A stretch of DNA of 64,000 bases from Nepenthes gracilis (taxonomy: Eukaryota; Streptophyta; Magnoliopsida; Caryophyllales; Nepenthaceae): NCBI GenBank assembly GCA_033239525.1, contig BSYO01000036.1:8082126-8146125 (forward strand), read 5' to 3'. A model generated the notes under the pieces. That model was not told the DNA's origin. It saw nothing but the letters and a program-made list of their open reading frames with translations, and searched no databases. The translations under genes were made by a program, and so were the position numbers. Shown piece by piece: positions 1 to 10,083 of the stretch. Within the stretch, counting starts at the first letter, position 1, and every line of letters starts with the position of its first letter.

Positions 1-230
1 ACTCTGTCAAGGACATTGGGGACGGCTCTGATACCTTCCTCTGGCACGATAACTGGCACCTCCTCGGCCCCCTGAGTGAGGTGAGCTCTGACCGTACTCG
101 CCTTGTCTCGGGTTTGCACTGGGATGTTAAGGTCGATGCAATAATCAGGAACAATAGATGGACTTGGCCCAACCCCTTTGACACTGAGGTGTCCCACCTT
201 ACCATGAATATGCCGAAAAATCCTCCTCGC
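1..230 (+). pseudogene. LINE-A ORF2 C-terminal fragment, part 1
   Basis: Read from base 3, the frame gives SVKDIGDGSDTFLWHDNWH and then a WPNPFD motif, as in the region just upstream of the zf-RVT domain of plant LINE ORF2; LINE-D has the same WHDLWH and WPNPFD spacing at 48850-49000. The frame is open and continues after M1 at 853. It is a remnant: the RT and EN parts, if present, lie outside the window. Confidence 0.85.
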
Positions 231-836
231 TTTTGTTTTTTTGGTAAGTAAGTATTTTGGATTAAAGGGAGAAAAAAATTACAAAAAAAATATTTTATCC
301 CCAAGTGTTTTGACTTGAGGATAAAACATAAACGCTAGGGCATTCCCCGAGCAAGTATTACAACAAAAAATACAAAGAAACCTATGAGGGCAACTAATTA
401 CAGACCCCACATAAAAGAAGCCACAAAAAAACGCAAAACAGGTTGACAAACCCAACCTAACAAATTACGGATCAGGCCAAAAAAACATCTTAACATGCAC
501 TGATATATGCAATAGAAGACGAAATTCGCAGCCAGCATCTACAAATGGGCGTCCCATACCATCGGTTCGCAGCAATATCGAAGCAGCACATTCAGCGCCC
601 CAATTTTCCAACGCAAAGAAGCGTCTGCAGTATCCTCCAGCAATGGAACGGCCAGCAGAGCCCATTCCAGCAAGACGCCATCAGCCTACAGGATCCACCA
701 TCCAGCAATCCCCGGAAGCAGACTGACAGCGACTCCGAAACCTCAGCCTTCTTCAGCAACACACGTTCACAGGTCAACAAGACCAACCGGACAACACACT
801 TCCAATCAGCATCCGCAACTAGCTCCAAGCTCACGT
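231..836 (-). mobile_element. M1, 5'-truncated LINE 3'-end insertion (606 bp)
   Basis: Minus-strand copy: T-run, GGTAAGTAAG, the tail hairpin (about 280-325) and the inverted GCATTCCCCGAGC motif, followed by CAGC-rich sequence (the complement of the TGCTG module). The TSD GAAAAATCCTCCTCGC lies at 215-230 and 837-852, so the borders are exact. Removing it restores the LINE-A reading frame across NPPR-SNQKDSLRW. Short ORFs inside are incidental. Confidence 0.93.
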
Positions 837-852
837 GAAAAATCCTCCTCGC

Positions 853-1165
853 AGCAATCAAAAAGACTCATTGAGGTGGGATGGGAATGTCAATGGCAAA
901 TTCTCGACTAAGTCTGCATACCATCTCATCCATCCTCCCAAACCTAAGGTTATTTGGGCTCAATTGGTATGGGGTCCATCCATATCCCTTCCCATGCCTT
1001 TACCCTATGGCTCGCCATTAAGAGTAGACTGAATACCCTTGACTGCCTCCATTATATCTCTAACCTTTCTCCAAGATGCATGCCCTACAACACAGGAGAT
1101 GAAGACCTTGGTCTTCTTTTCTTTTCTTGCCAATTCTCCAGAGCCTTATGGATAATGTTCAAAGA
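853..1165 (+). pseudogene. LINE-A ORF2 C-terminal fragment, part 2 (zf-RVT-like)
   Basis: Continues part 1 with SNQKDSLRWDGNVNG, FSTKSAYHLIHPP, AFTLWLAIKSRLNT and LLFFSCQFS, the typical zf-RVT stretch seen at the C-terminus of plant LINE ORF2. A frameshift lies near 950-1000, so the second half reads in another frame. The Cys pair expected before the FFSC motif is partly degraded (RCMPYNTGDED). P1 interrupts it at 1165 and the host resumes at 6714. Confidence 0.85.
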
Positions 1166-1243
1166 ACTTTCGAATTTCAAAATTTGAAATCCGATTTTGC
1201 CAGACACTCCTCCCGTCTCCGGCGATGGTGCTCGTCGCCGGCC

Positions 1244-1740
1244 ATGGCCGACTCCCATGCTCCTCCTTCGGTGTCCGCCCCCCCGGTCTGTACCCATATC
1301 TCCTCTCCATAGAACTCTGTCTCGCCCTCTAAAAATCCTTCATCGATTCTTCCTTCGCCTTGGACCCAGGCTTCCGTTTCGTCTGTGTCCCCGAAGCCCG
1401 TTCCCGTCCAATCCGGCGGTAACTATGTGTCCCCTCACTCATGGGCTGATGTAGTTAAGAAGGACGGATCTGGGCTAAGCTCTAAGCTCTGTTTCTTCCC
1501 TCTCCATGCTTCATTGTCTTCTGACGGTGCTCTCTCCCCTCCGCCAGAGGTCATCGAACAAGGAAACACCTTTTGGGGTCATACCTTGGTCGGCTACTTC
1601 CTTAATACTCCTTCATATTTCACGCTGTTAAAGCAATTGCCTTGAAGATATGGACCCGATTCGGTCTCAAGCAAACCGCAGGCAACTAAGGCGGATTCTT
1701 TTTCTTTCGCTTCCCTTATGAAGAGATGGTGGAGAAATGT
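1244..1740 (+). pseudogene. P1 ORF1-like, N-terminal part (DUF4283-like)
   Basis: The start ATG at 1244 gives MADSHAPP, which matches MADSPNPP in P3 and sits in the same GC-rich GGCCATGGCCG context. An in-frame TAG follows at 1310. From about 1385 the same frame resumes with WADVVKKDGSG and SPPPEVIEQGNTFWGHTLVGYF, the start of the DUF4283-like domain of plant LINE ORF1 (an RNA-binding, chaperone-type protein in this family). A frameshift near 1620 and a TAA near 1689 break the following KIWTRFGLK part. M2 splits it at 1740. Confidence 0.85.
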
Positions 1741-3829
1741 TTTTTTTTTTTTGGAAAGTAAGTGATTTGGATTATAGGGAGAAAAATATCCAAGTAATGA
1801 TTTATCACCTAGTGTTTTCCGACTAGGGGATAAGCCATAACTGCTAGGGTATGCCCCGAGCACTCAGATACAACGAGAATACCAACAGAAAGACAAAAAT
1901 GCTGATATTCCTACAGTAAAATAAACTACTCTAACTTCAATAAAGCAATTCCAAAACAACAAAACAAGCCAATTTAAGGCAATACACTTAAATCCAGCTC
2001 CACATCTTCAGCAAAGAAGCAAGATGAAACCAGCAACCATCACTCAAACCCAACTGCATCCACCGGCAGCAAAGGGGCATAACAGTAACAACCCGGTCCA
2101 CTTCGGCAAACTGGCTGAGACCAAGCCAGCGTCGAAGCCAGCAGATGCATCAAAAAAAAAAGAAAATTCAAACCGGATTGCACACTTTCCTCGCCAGCAC
2201 AGTTCATTACGGCAAAAGAACTTGTACAGCCCGGTTTGCACATCCGAGCTCAACGGGACATCGGCAGACACAGTAAGGCATGCCCATCATCAATATAGAA
2301 TTTCAAACCCACAATGAAATCCACCCGGCAAGACAAGAGAGCAGCAAGATCAATAAAATGATCAAACAAGCCAGCAAACATGGCCGACTTCAAACCCGCC
2401 TGCTCTAGCTCCAAAGTGACCATGCATTCCTGCATAGCCGCATCCAGCACCAGCATAAGGCAAATTCAAACCGGCAATGGATTCCAAACCGGGAACAGTA
2501 GATTGAAGAAACCGGAATGCTCCAAATTCCACGCAGCAGTGAGATTCCAAACCAGCAAATTAACCTCAAAAACCTCTAAGAGGTGCGATCGAACAGAAAA
2601 AAGAAAATGAACGCAGTCATTTTACATAATCAGCTTCAAAATCAGTTACTCCCGAGACGACAGGATCAACAACATCCGCTCGCCCGACCGCAACTTGCTA
2701 CAGCAAACCAAAGCTACCCACAAAGCAGGAGCATCACAGTCCAACAGGGAGAAAATAGCCCAAATGATTTCAGGAGCCATGACCCAACAGCACCCAAAAA
2801 ATCAACAGCAACACACCCTGCGCATGCCAGGGCCAGTAATGCACCAGCCCCAGCCAGCCACCCAAAAGCCAAGGTCAGCCATACTAGGGTCTTCACACAG
2901 CAACCAACTACACTGAATCTCTGCTCCATCAAGGACCAGCAGCAGATAATCAGTCAGGATACATCACGGGCGGCTCAGACAGAAGAAGCACATCACTCCA
3001 CAGTAGCAGCAAATGCAATGCCAGGGCATGAATAGCGCCAATTATGGCAGCAACAACTAGTCAGTCCTCCACAAACCAGCCTAGCAGAACCACGCTGCCT
3101 TCAATTCCAAGAGCATAGCCCCACCAGAAGGATACTTCATGCTGAAAAACCATCAATAGCTGACATATCCACAAAGCAACCTAAGGCTGCTGTACCCACT
3201 CAGCAGCAACACCCACATAGCGGATGACATCTCCATCATCCGCTAATCAGCAGTAGTTCAACAGCAATTTGCCCAGCTTACATCTTCCCCAAAAGAAGAG
3301 TGATCAACGATGCCTATCCAGCAGTTCAACCGGAGACCGCAAAGTCCACGGCTTTTTTTTTTCTAAAATGCACTCCGGATTCCGGAGTGCGCAACGGCAC
3401 TCTGGGATCCGGAGACCCCCCTATTTTTTTTTGTTAAATGCACTCCGGAATCCGGAGTGCTCAAAGCCACTCCAGTTTCCGGAGTGCATAAAAAAACACT
3501 CCGGAGACCACGTTTTTTTTTTTTTTTTAACACGCCTGAAACCGGAGTGCACAACGCACTCCGGAGAACACGAAGCCGCAATAAAAGGGAACGCACAAGA
3601 AATTCCGGAACTGGAGACAAAAAACAAGCTCCTCCTAATCTTTTTTTTTTTTTTTTTTAACAAAGAAAGGAGGTTTCAAAATCCTCAAACGCTAAAAGCA
3701 CACCGGAATCCTGAGATCAGCCAACAGTCAGGAACAAGAGACCGGAGGTGCAAATCCAGAACTGTATCAACGGCAAAAGATGCGCCAGTCCAGCAAAACC
3801 CAAACCGGACAGCAAAGCACTCTGGCAAA
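1741..3829 (-). mobile_element. M2, minus-strand LINE-derived insertion (2,089 bp)
   Basis: TSD AGATGGTGGAGAAATGT at 1724-1740 and 3830-3846. The left end is T-run, GGAAAGTAAG and a tail hairpin of the CCGACTAGGGG subfamily. The middle is CAGC-rich. The right (5') part holds the CACTCCGG palindrome cluster. The first 430 bp are nearly identical to M7 at 27701-28136, implying a shared recent source. No ORF1 or ORF2 sequence is visible; long ORFs such as 2583-3035 and 3269-3955 are products of low-complexity DNA. Confidence 0.92.
3350..3660. repeat. Cluster of CACTCCGGA palindromes separated by poly(T) tracts
   Basis: At least two near-perfect short palindromes occur (GCACTCCGGATTCCGGAGTG at 3370 and a GGAATCC variant at 3450), with looser copies at 3470-3490, 3498-3510 and 3530-3565. 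They are spaced by T-runs of 9-18 bases at 3352, 3424, 3517 and 3641. It reads like a decayed tandem array of about 70-90 bp units (T-run, TAAATG, palindrome). It lies near the 5' end of M2. Confidence 0.75.
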
Positions 3830-3846
3830 AGATGGTGGAGAAATGT

Positions 3847-5006
3847 TTACATGCTGGTCCATGGATTTTCTCCCGCAAAGCAATCTTCCTCAAGCGCTGG
3901 AAGCCTGGAATGGAGTTGTCAAAAGAAGAACACAAGCGTTTTCCAATTTGGATAAAAATGTCGAACATACCGCTCAAATTGTGGTCTCACGCTGGACTTA
4001 GCTGGTTAGCCAGCACGATTGGGATTCCTCTTCAGATTGATCCCAGGACAGCTCGTATGGAAAATCTGTCCTTTGCAAAGATGTGTGTTGAAGTTGGTGT
4101 GGATGGGCCGTTCCCCAGCTCCATCGCTGTTCAATCTTGTTCTGCTTCTGCTGAAATTGCTTCGGTGAATGTGGTTTATAGCTGGAAGCCAACCCGCTGC
4201 GCTCGATGCCAACAGATTGGACATCAGGAGACAAAATGCCTGTCCAAGTTCGATCCAGGTACTTCTCATCCTAAGCCCCTGGGTTCAGGTCAGGCTGATC
4301 CTGTCCAAAGTGACAATGTGTGCCAATTTGGCATGCCTCCAACCGACGCTGTTGGTAATTCTGGCCACTTACCCTGTTCTGTGGCTGAAGAATCCATGCC
4401 ATTGGCCTTATTGCCTTGCCCTGGGAATGAATCTGAAGATGGTAGCCCTCATTCTGAGGTTCATGAAATATTGATTCAGCCGGTTTCTCCCACTCAACCA
4501 TCTGCTGCCCCGATGGATGCTGAGGAACCTTGTGGCTGTAGTGGCAGTAGGCCCTCCATTGTGGAGGCGAGGGACTCCCAAACCCCCCTGGTTTGCCGGT
4601 TTCCCTGAAACCTGTTCCCTCTTCCCTTGGTCTGGTTTCCCAGGATTCTGTGATGCCTACTCCCAACACCCCTATTTCTGGCCTCTGTCTCCCGGACCCC
4701 TCTGCAATTGCTTCCGATTGCTTGGTTGACAACCCAGGAGTCCAGAATTTTGAATTGGCAATTGAGTCTGGTTCTGACAGTGACCCAACTCCCAACTAAA
4801 TCTCTCGAATTATACAAAAACATGGTTTGATGTCTTCTAAGAATGGTGGTTCTGCCACTGCCTCTGTAATATGTACTGGCCGGGCTATGGTCTATTCTAA
4901 TTTAAATGTCAATGAGGCTTTGGATATGGAATGTGATTCTTGGAAGCCTTCTCGATCCTGTAAAAAGAACAAATCCAAGAAATCTAAGGCATCACCCAGA
5001 TCTTAA
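3847..5006 (+). pseudogene. P1 ORF1-like, C-terminal part with CCHC zinc knuckle
   Basis: Resumes after M2 with HAGPWIFSRKAIFLKRW and PGMELSKEEHKRFPIWIKMSN, then the knuckle CARCQQIGHQETKC (C-x2-C-x4-H-x4-C) at about 4198-4240. This is the DUF4283 plus zf-CCHC order of plant LINE ORF1 (nucleic-acid binding, expected in the element RNP). The tail is Pro/Ser-rich. A TGA at about 4606 ends the frame, and homology continues in another frame to a Lys-rich end and TAA at 5004-5006, matching the KKKKSGSRKSRG end of P3 ORF1. Confidence 0.87.
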
Positions 5007-6697
5007 GGGTGTGCTGGTGGCGTCTGCGGGTTTGCCCATGCTGGGTGCGCATTCCCTTTGCTGTTGACTATTTTGATGGTGCGTGTGCTATGCCTGGTGC
5101 TGTTGGCTTTTTAGAATTTTGCCAACGGCCTCCGTTTCTATGTTGTGTGCATCAGATGCCTTGAAGCATGTAGCAACTCTTCAATATGTAGCCATGCTCT
5201 CTGCCTGGTTGCTGTCCATTTGTTGATGGGTGATGGCCCTTATAGAGCTGCCTTGTTATGGTGATGTAGCTATTGGCTCTTAGCCGTTTTCTGCCTGATG
5301 TAGAATGGGCTGTTCAGTGGAGTTGCTGGCCTTTCCCAGGGGTCACAAGTGTGATTTATGGTTTTGTCCTGTTGCAGTGAACTGCTGAATTTGTTGCCTT
5401 TGTTCGTGGGCTGATGTGAGTGGCTGGTGCTGCTCCTGCATGCCCCATTACAATTGCTGATAATGCTGTGTATTTGCCCCTTTGCTCCACTAGTATGCTA
5501 TGGTTCTGCTGCCAAAATTGGTTTGCTGAAGCAGGTGTGCTCTGGATTGAGGTGGTTGGTATCATACTGCTGTTTAACAGCTGTTGATGGATATTTGCGG
5601 TAAAGAATTGGCTGCATCTGATGGATTGTTGCTTGGAAAGGCCTCAGCTGGTATGAAGATGCTGTTGGGGATTAGTTGGATTCAGTTGGCCCTGGAGGGC
5701 TACTGGATGCTGCTGCTCCTTTTGCGGTCCTGCCCAGTAGTGGGCTGATGATGATGTGCATTGAACTTGATATGGAGCTGGGTTCGTGGGTAAGCCAGTT
5801 CTGCCTGGTGCTGCATGATGATTCCAGCTGCTGGAATTCTTGGGGAGCATTTATTCTCCCACTTGTGTGAGAACCATTGCTTTGCCTTGTTGGTGGTGGC
5901 TTCTCATGTGCTGGGACCTGGGTGGGCAGTTTTGCCCCCTTGCTGATGCATCAACCTCTTTCCATTGCTGGATTAAATACTGTTTTGATGCTGCTGCCTT
6001 TGGCATCTCGTGTTTTTGGGCTTTCAGGCTGAGAGAGCTGCTGATGAGCTCGTGGTTTTTGATGTATGGTCTGCTGGCAGATTTAGGGTGCTGCTCCTGC
6101 TAACCTATACAGTATGCTGATGCTTAGTTATTGGTGCATGTGATTGTTGGTCCTCAGAATGCTCCATGCCTCTTGCTGTGCCTGTTAGCTTTGGTGTTGA
6201 TGTTGGAAGGGCATTATGGATGCCAATCTGAATGGCAGTTGAAATGGCAGTTGGTTTTATCTGCTGCTTCTCTGGGGTAGTTCCCTGCTGCTCGAACCGG
6301 AATCGCTGTTGGCCTGTACTGCTGTTTGGTAGTTCGTGCCGTGTTGTTGCTGCTGGCCCTGTGTGATTGATGCTGAGCCTGCTATGTGGAATTTTTTGGG
6401 TGCTACTGGTTTATTCCAGTAGTTGCCGATTTGCTTCCTGCTGTTTGTAACCTTGGGATGCATTTGGGTTGTGGGTAGCATGCTTATGTAAAATGACAGG
6501 TTTATTTTTTTTATTTTGTTTGATCGCTCCTCTTAGAGGTTTTTTTTGTGGATTTATTTGATGTTCTTGTCGCTCGAGGTATACCCTAGCATTTTATATT
6601 CTAACTCCAAGTCAAAAAACTTGGAGTTATAACATTGTGTTTTGTAATTCTTTCTCCCATAAATCCAAAATACACACTTACTTACCAAAAACAAAAA
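5007..6697 (+). mobile_element. P1 TGCTG-rich 3' module and tail
   Basis: About 1.5 kb of G/T-rich sense strand crowded with TGCTG, GATGCTG and GTTGCTG, without a conserved reading frame, then the tail: TCCTCTTAGAGG near 6525, TCGAGGTATACCCTAGC near 6575, hairpin arms AACTCCAAGT and ACTTGGAGTT at 6603-6632, and poly(A) to 6697. The last 200 bp resemble the copy at 56450-56712. Confidence 0.88.
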
Positions 6698-6713
6698 GGA
6701 TAATGTTCAAAGA

Positions 6714-6890
6714 CAATCCAGTATTTATTGGCCCCATCCTGAATGGAATCAAAACATATCTTGGGCTGCTTTTATTTGGAAAGGGAAAAGCCTTTTGGCT
6801 GTCTCTAAACGCTTATCTCGGGCCGCCTCAGTTTACTTCATATGAAAGGAGCGTAATAATCGAATATTCCGAAAATCCTCCCCCCAAGAC
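6714..6890 (+). pseudogene. LINE-A ORF2 C-terminal fragment, part 3
   Basis: Matches the P13 region at about 60795-60960 (HWPHPDW-QNISWAA-IWKGK, AVSKRLS, VYFIWRERNNR), the usual end of this ORF2. Small indels shift the frame. M3 interrupts it at 6890 and the frame ends in 7739-7836. Confidence 0.82.
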
Positions 6891-7738
6891 TTTTTTTTTT
6901 TTTTTTGATAAGTAAGTGTGTATTTTGGATTGATGGGAGTAAGATTACAAAAAAAATATGTTATAACTCCAAATTTTTTGATTTGGAGTTAGAACATAAA
7001 AAGCTATGGCATTCTCCGAGCATCTGGTACATCAGAGAATTCCTCAAAAAACCAAATAGGAACTATCTAACAGAATGGACCAAAGAAACAAAAAATTAAT
7101 ACTGTCATTATACATAAGCTAAAGCAAAAGAGATACTTCCAAGCAGACCAGCGCAACAACAGCCGATCACCCTGCAGCAACTAACTATATCACACCGGGA
7201 CTGCCGACAGCCCAAAGTACCCAATAATTCCACAGGGAGCACATATCATCTGCAAACACACATCATCAGCACACCCAGGAGTTACAATCAATTTAATAAC
7301 TAACTGCATCAATAATGCCAGTTGAAACTTAGAGCAAAATCTGCCTTCAGCAATTACTGCCACTGCAATAAGCAACAGACCATATTGCCTCCACACTCCA
7401 CGGGTAGTTCCAACTGCACATCTGCCAAGTTCAGAGCATCAGCAGCTTCATTGGAAGGGTAGCAAGCGAAAGTGTCCGGCCAATCTATGCATGGAATGAA
7501 ACTGGTCCTCACTGTTTGCACCAACAGCAGCGATCCGCAGAAGCATCCATCATCAAGGGAAAGCGCAGATAACAAGAGCGGCAAGAAAGCCTGCAAATCG
7601 TCAACTGTAGTTTTCATCCGGGCAGGAATGCATGCAGCCACACCCACAAAGATTCATATCTACAGCAGTGCAGACTACCCATCTTCACATTGTTCTCAAA
7701 AAAACTCCGACTAACTCAAGGAAGAAGCGCAGCAGCAA
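6891..7738 (-). mobile_element. M3, minus-strand LINE 3'-end insertion without clear TSD
   Basis: Starts with a 16-base T-run and GATAAGTAAG, then a hairpin of the TAACTCC subfamily (6962-6995) and CAGC-rich DNA. On the right it runs into LINE-A sequence at about 7739. Compared with P13, some 15 host bases (around CTTTTCCCAGATCTTC) are missing at the join and no TSD is visible, so the insertion was accompanied by a small target deletion or the right end was lost later. The right border is good to about 10 bp. Confidence 0.8.
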
Positions 7739-7836
7739 CAATCTCGGTGGTCAATGTTGTGAGACTTAAATTAATGACCATCTCGGTGCCTGACAGGGGT
7801 GTCTCTAGGTCGACTCGGATGCGTTGGGATATATAA
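7739..7836 (+). pseudogene. LINE-A ORF2 extreme C-terminus and stop
   Basis: Reads VVNVVRLKLMTISVPDRG...RMRWDI, then TAA at 7834-7836. P13 ends with the same MRWGI plus stop. It gives the normal end of ORF2 in this subfamily; an A/AT-rich tract follows directly. Confidence 0.85.
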
Positions 7837-7849
7837 ATAAAAAAATAAA

Positions 7850-7890
<41 letters not shown>
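7837..7890. repeat. A-rich tract and (TA)n microsatellite after the ORF2 stop
   Basis: AAATAAAAAAATAAAAATAA followed by about 19 TA repeats. The same A-run plus AT microsatellite directly follows the ORF2 stop in P7 (33160), P9 (40447) and P13 (61080), so it is part of the element and not a chance local repeat. Confidence 0.95.
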
Positions 7891-7891
<1 letters not shown>

Positions 7892-9894
7892 GAAGGAAAA
7901 AGATAAGAAATGAGAAGTAGTTGAAGCTGCCCCCTTGCCTACTGGCTGCTCATCAGTGGTTATTACCTTTTCCTCTTTTGAGTCTGCGATAATTGACGAT
8001 TGGTTTGGCTGGCTCTCATGTGGTTTGGTTCCCGGTTTTGGTTCGTTTGTACCTACATAATACATTGTAGTGTTTCTCTTGAAAATGGGTTGATGTTGAT
8101 GCTTTGGTGTTGTGCTGTCCCCTCCCTCAGCACTGTCATCCCTCCCCTCCCCCTCCAAAAAAAAAAAAAAAAGTGAAGCGAGTGTGTGTGATCAGAGCTG
8201 TTTGGCGCTCTTGCCTGTGTTGGTTTTGTGATCGAGGTTGCAACCTATTGGGCGGTCTGGCTCCTGTGTTGGGTCTATTTGGCTGATGGGTGGCATCTTG
8301 TACTTGTAAAATGAAGTGGGGATGTACTGGTTATCTAGTTGTAGCCTTCCTTACAGATGATATTGCATATGATTTGCCCGGTTGTGGCTTGGGGTTGTTG
8401 TTTTGGTTACTATGTTTTGATCCGATGGGGCTTTGATACTGCTGTATTTGCATTGTTGTAGCATTCTGAGAATCTGGTGCTAATCTCACAAATTTGGATA
8501 TGTGCTGGTGCTGTTGCTGTAATGTTGGATGAATTCTATTCCTCTTACAAATGTTGGTAGTTGTATTTTTATGGCTGCTTGTGGACATTGTGGTGTGGAA
8601 GGTTGGTTGGCATGGTTCTGTAAGATGTTGCTGGGTTTCTGAGTGTTGGATTTGAGCTTGGGTGCTGTTGCTGTTCGGTTTTCCTTTGCAGCCTTAGTTG
8701 TGCTGGATGTTGGTGCTGACAGTGAACAAATGACTGAGTCTTGTGGCACCTGTTGTTTGGTTTTTTTGCTGATGCTGGTTGTGGGATGAAGCCGGTGTTG
8801 CTGGTTCGGACTGTCATTGGTGGTGTGGTGTTGGATGAGATGCTGAAACATGTAGAGCTGGCTTGTTTGCTCTCTCCAGCTGAAGCAGGGTTTGTGCTGT
8901 CCATGGTTTCTAGCATACTAGCTGGTATTTGAAGTTATATTGCTGGAGTTATGATGCTGTTGCTTTTGATACTTGATGCTACCGGGTGTTCACTGGCCCC
9001 TGCTAATTTTCTGGTGTGCTGTCTGCTGCTTGCTGAACCATGGCTATCAACTGTCCTGCGAGATGCTATGGCTTGCTGTGTGTTAAGGTTGTGCTGATAT
9101 AAAACCAAGATGCCGAAGGTTGCTGCTGGAACCATTTGCAGGTGTTGGGGGAGTTGGGCGTGGATGTTGCATTGTACTGCTGTCGTTGGGTATTCCTGTT
9201 TGCTGGTTGGCTGTGTCTGATTCCTAGGAAGGGTTGCTGTCTTCCTTTTGCATGTGGGTGAAGCTGGGCTTTTACCATGCTCTTGCTTTGGCTGCTGATC
9301 TGCTGGGTAACCTTGGGGTTGGGGATGAGTTGCAGCTGTAATCTACTTCGATGCTGTGGGGTATATTTGCTGTTGCTGGAATCGATGATGGACTGCTGTT
9401 GGCACAAGTATCGATTGGGGTTGTGCAGCTGTCCTTGGTTTTGCTGCCCGGTTGCTGCTGGATGACTCTCGGCTGCTAGATTTTGCAGATGTGTAGAGGC
9501 CCGGTTGCTGCTGTCCTTGGCTTTGAAGCTCCCGTAATTTGGTTGCTGAAACTATCAAATGGCTGCTGGATTGGTGCACCAATGTGGATGCTTCTAGCTG
9601 TTTTGAAGCCTGCGATGGCTGGCTTAGATGACTCTCGGCTGCGGCGTTGTTTCTGTCGTTTGGTAGTAGATGTTTATGAGTCTGTTCTCATATTAGACAG
9701 ATCTTATTTTTTGTTGCTTATGTTGGGCGTATGTTCTCCTAGAATTTTTTTTTTGTATTTTCTGATGTATTAGGTGCTCGCGGTATGCCCTAGCGGTTTA
9801 TGTTTTTACTCCAAGTCAAAATACTTGGAGTAAAAACATAGATTCTGTAATTTTTTTCCTTATAATCCAAAATACTTACTTACCAAAAAAAAAA
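7891..9894 (+). mobile_element. LINE-A 3' module: TGCTG-rich region and tail
   Basis: About 1.8 kb of TGCTG-rich, non-coding, G/T-biased sense strand. The tail starts with GCTCGCGGTATGCCCTAGCG at 9776, then the hairpin at 9801-9838, then ATCCAAAATACTTACTTACC and poly(A) at about 9885-9894. Gln/Ser/Asn-rich ORFs on the minus strand (e.g. 8486-8851, 9066-9407) are its complement and are not genes. Confidence 0.88.
9801..9838 (+). other. Conserved 3'-tail hairpin (representative copy)
   Basis: Arms TGTTTTTACTCCAAGT (9801-9816) and ACTTGGAGTAAAAACA (9823-9838) form a perfect 16-bp stem with the loop CAAAAT. A homologous hairpin lies 40-60 bp before poly(A) in nearly every element end of the window. 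By analogy with LINEs whose RT recognises a 3' stem-loop, it is a candidate RT-recognition structure; that role is inferred. Confidence 0.85.
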
Positions 9895-10083
9895 GTTAGG
9901 TTGTATGTTCTTAAACCTGTCATATTTAGGTCCATGATCTTTGATTCTGCCTGTTTCCTTGAGCTTTGGGGGTACACCCCTCTTTCCTGTGCTCTAATTT
10001 CAAGTTGGAAAAACACTTGGAGTCAGGACATAAATCTGTAAATTTTTATTTTTAATACAATTACTTACGTACCAAAAAAAAAA
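9895..10083 (+). mobile_element. Degenerate 3' end of an older LINE
   Basis: Immediately after the LINE-A poly(A) comes more 3'-module sequence with a decayed tail: TTCAAGTTGG...CACTTGGAGT near 9989-10012, AATACAATTACTTACGTACC, and an A-run ending at 10083. It is best read as the rest of an element into which LINE-A inserted, since tails stack in last-in-first-out order. Confidence 0.75.

Larger units (their letters stand above)
1166..6697 (+). mobile_element. P1, ORF1-only non-autonomous LINE (about 3.4 kb without M2)
   Basis: TSD GGATAATGTTCAAAGA at 1150-1165 and 6698-6713 fixes both ends. After removing M2 the order is an AATTTGAAATT-type leader, a broken ORF1 (1244-5006), about 1.6 kb of TGCTG-rich non-coding DNA, and a tail of the subfamily with ATACACACTTACTTACC before poly(A). 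There is no EN, RT or zf-RVT sequence anywhere inside, so this copy cannot have made its own RT. The 5' end lacks the AGAGAGAAG hairpin and tRNA-like head seen in P3, so it is slightly 5'-truncated or a different start. Confidence 0.9.
1..9894 (+). mobile_element. LINE-A, L1-type non-LTR retrotransposon, 5' part outside window
   Basis: Host copy assembled from 1-230, 853-1165, 6714-6890 and 7739-9894 after removing M1, P1 and M3. It carries the ORF2 C-terminus, a stop at 7834-7836, an A/AT-rich tract, a TGCTG-rich 3' region, and the conserved tail ending TTACTTACC plus poly(A) at about 9894. The first two joins are proved by TSDs; the third (M3) lacks a clear TSD. P13 (60459-63068) is an uninterrupted paralogue showing the same order of parts. 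The 5' border and left TSD lie upstream of the window. Confidence 0.88.

Noticed and set aside
3269..3955. 228-codon ORF spanning the palindrome cluster and the M2/P1 border
   Set aside because: It crosses an insertion border fixed by a TSD and is built from poly(T)-encoded Phe runs and repeated palindromes; not a gene.
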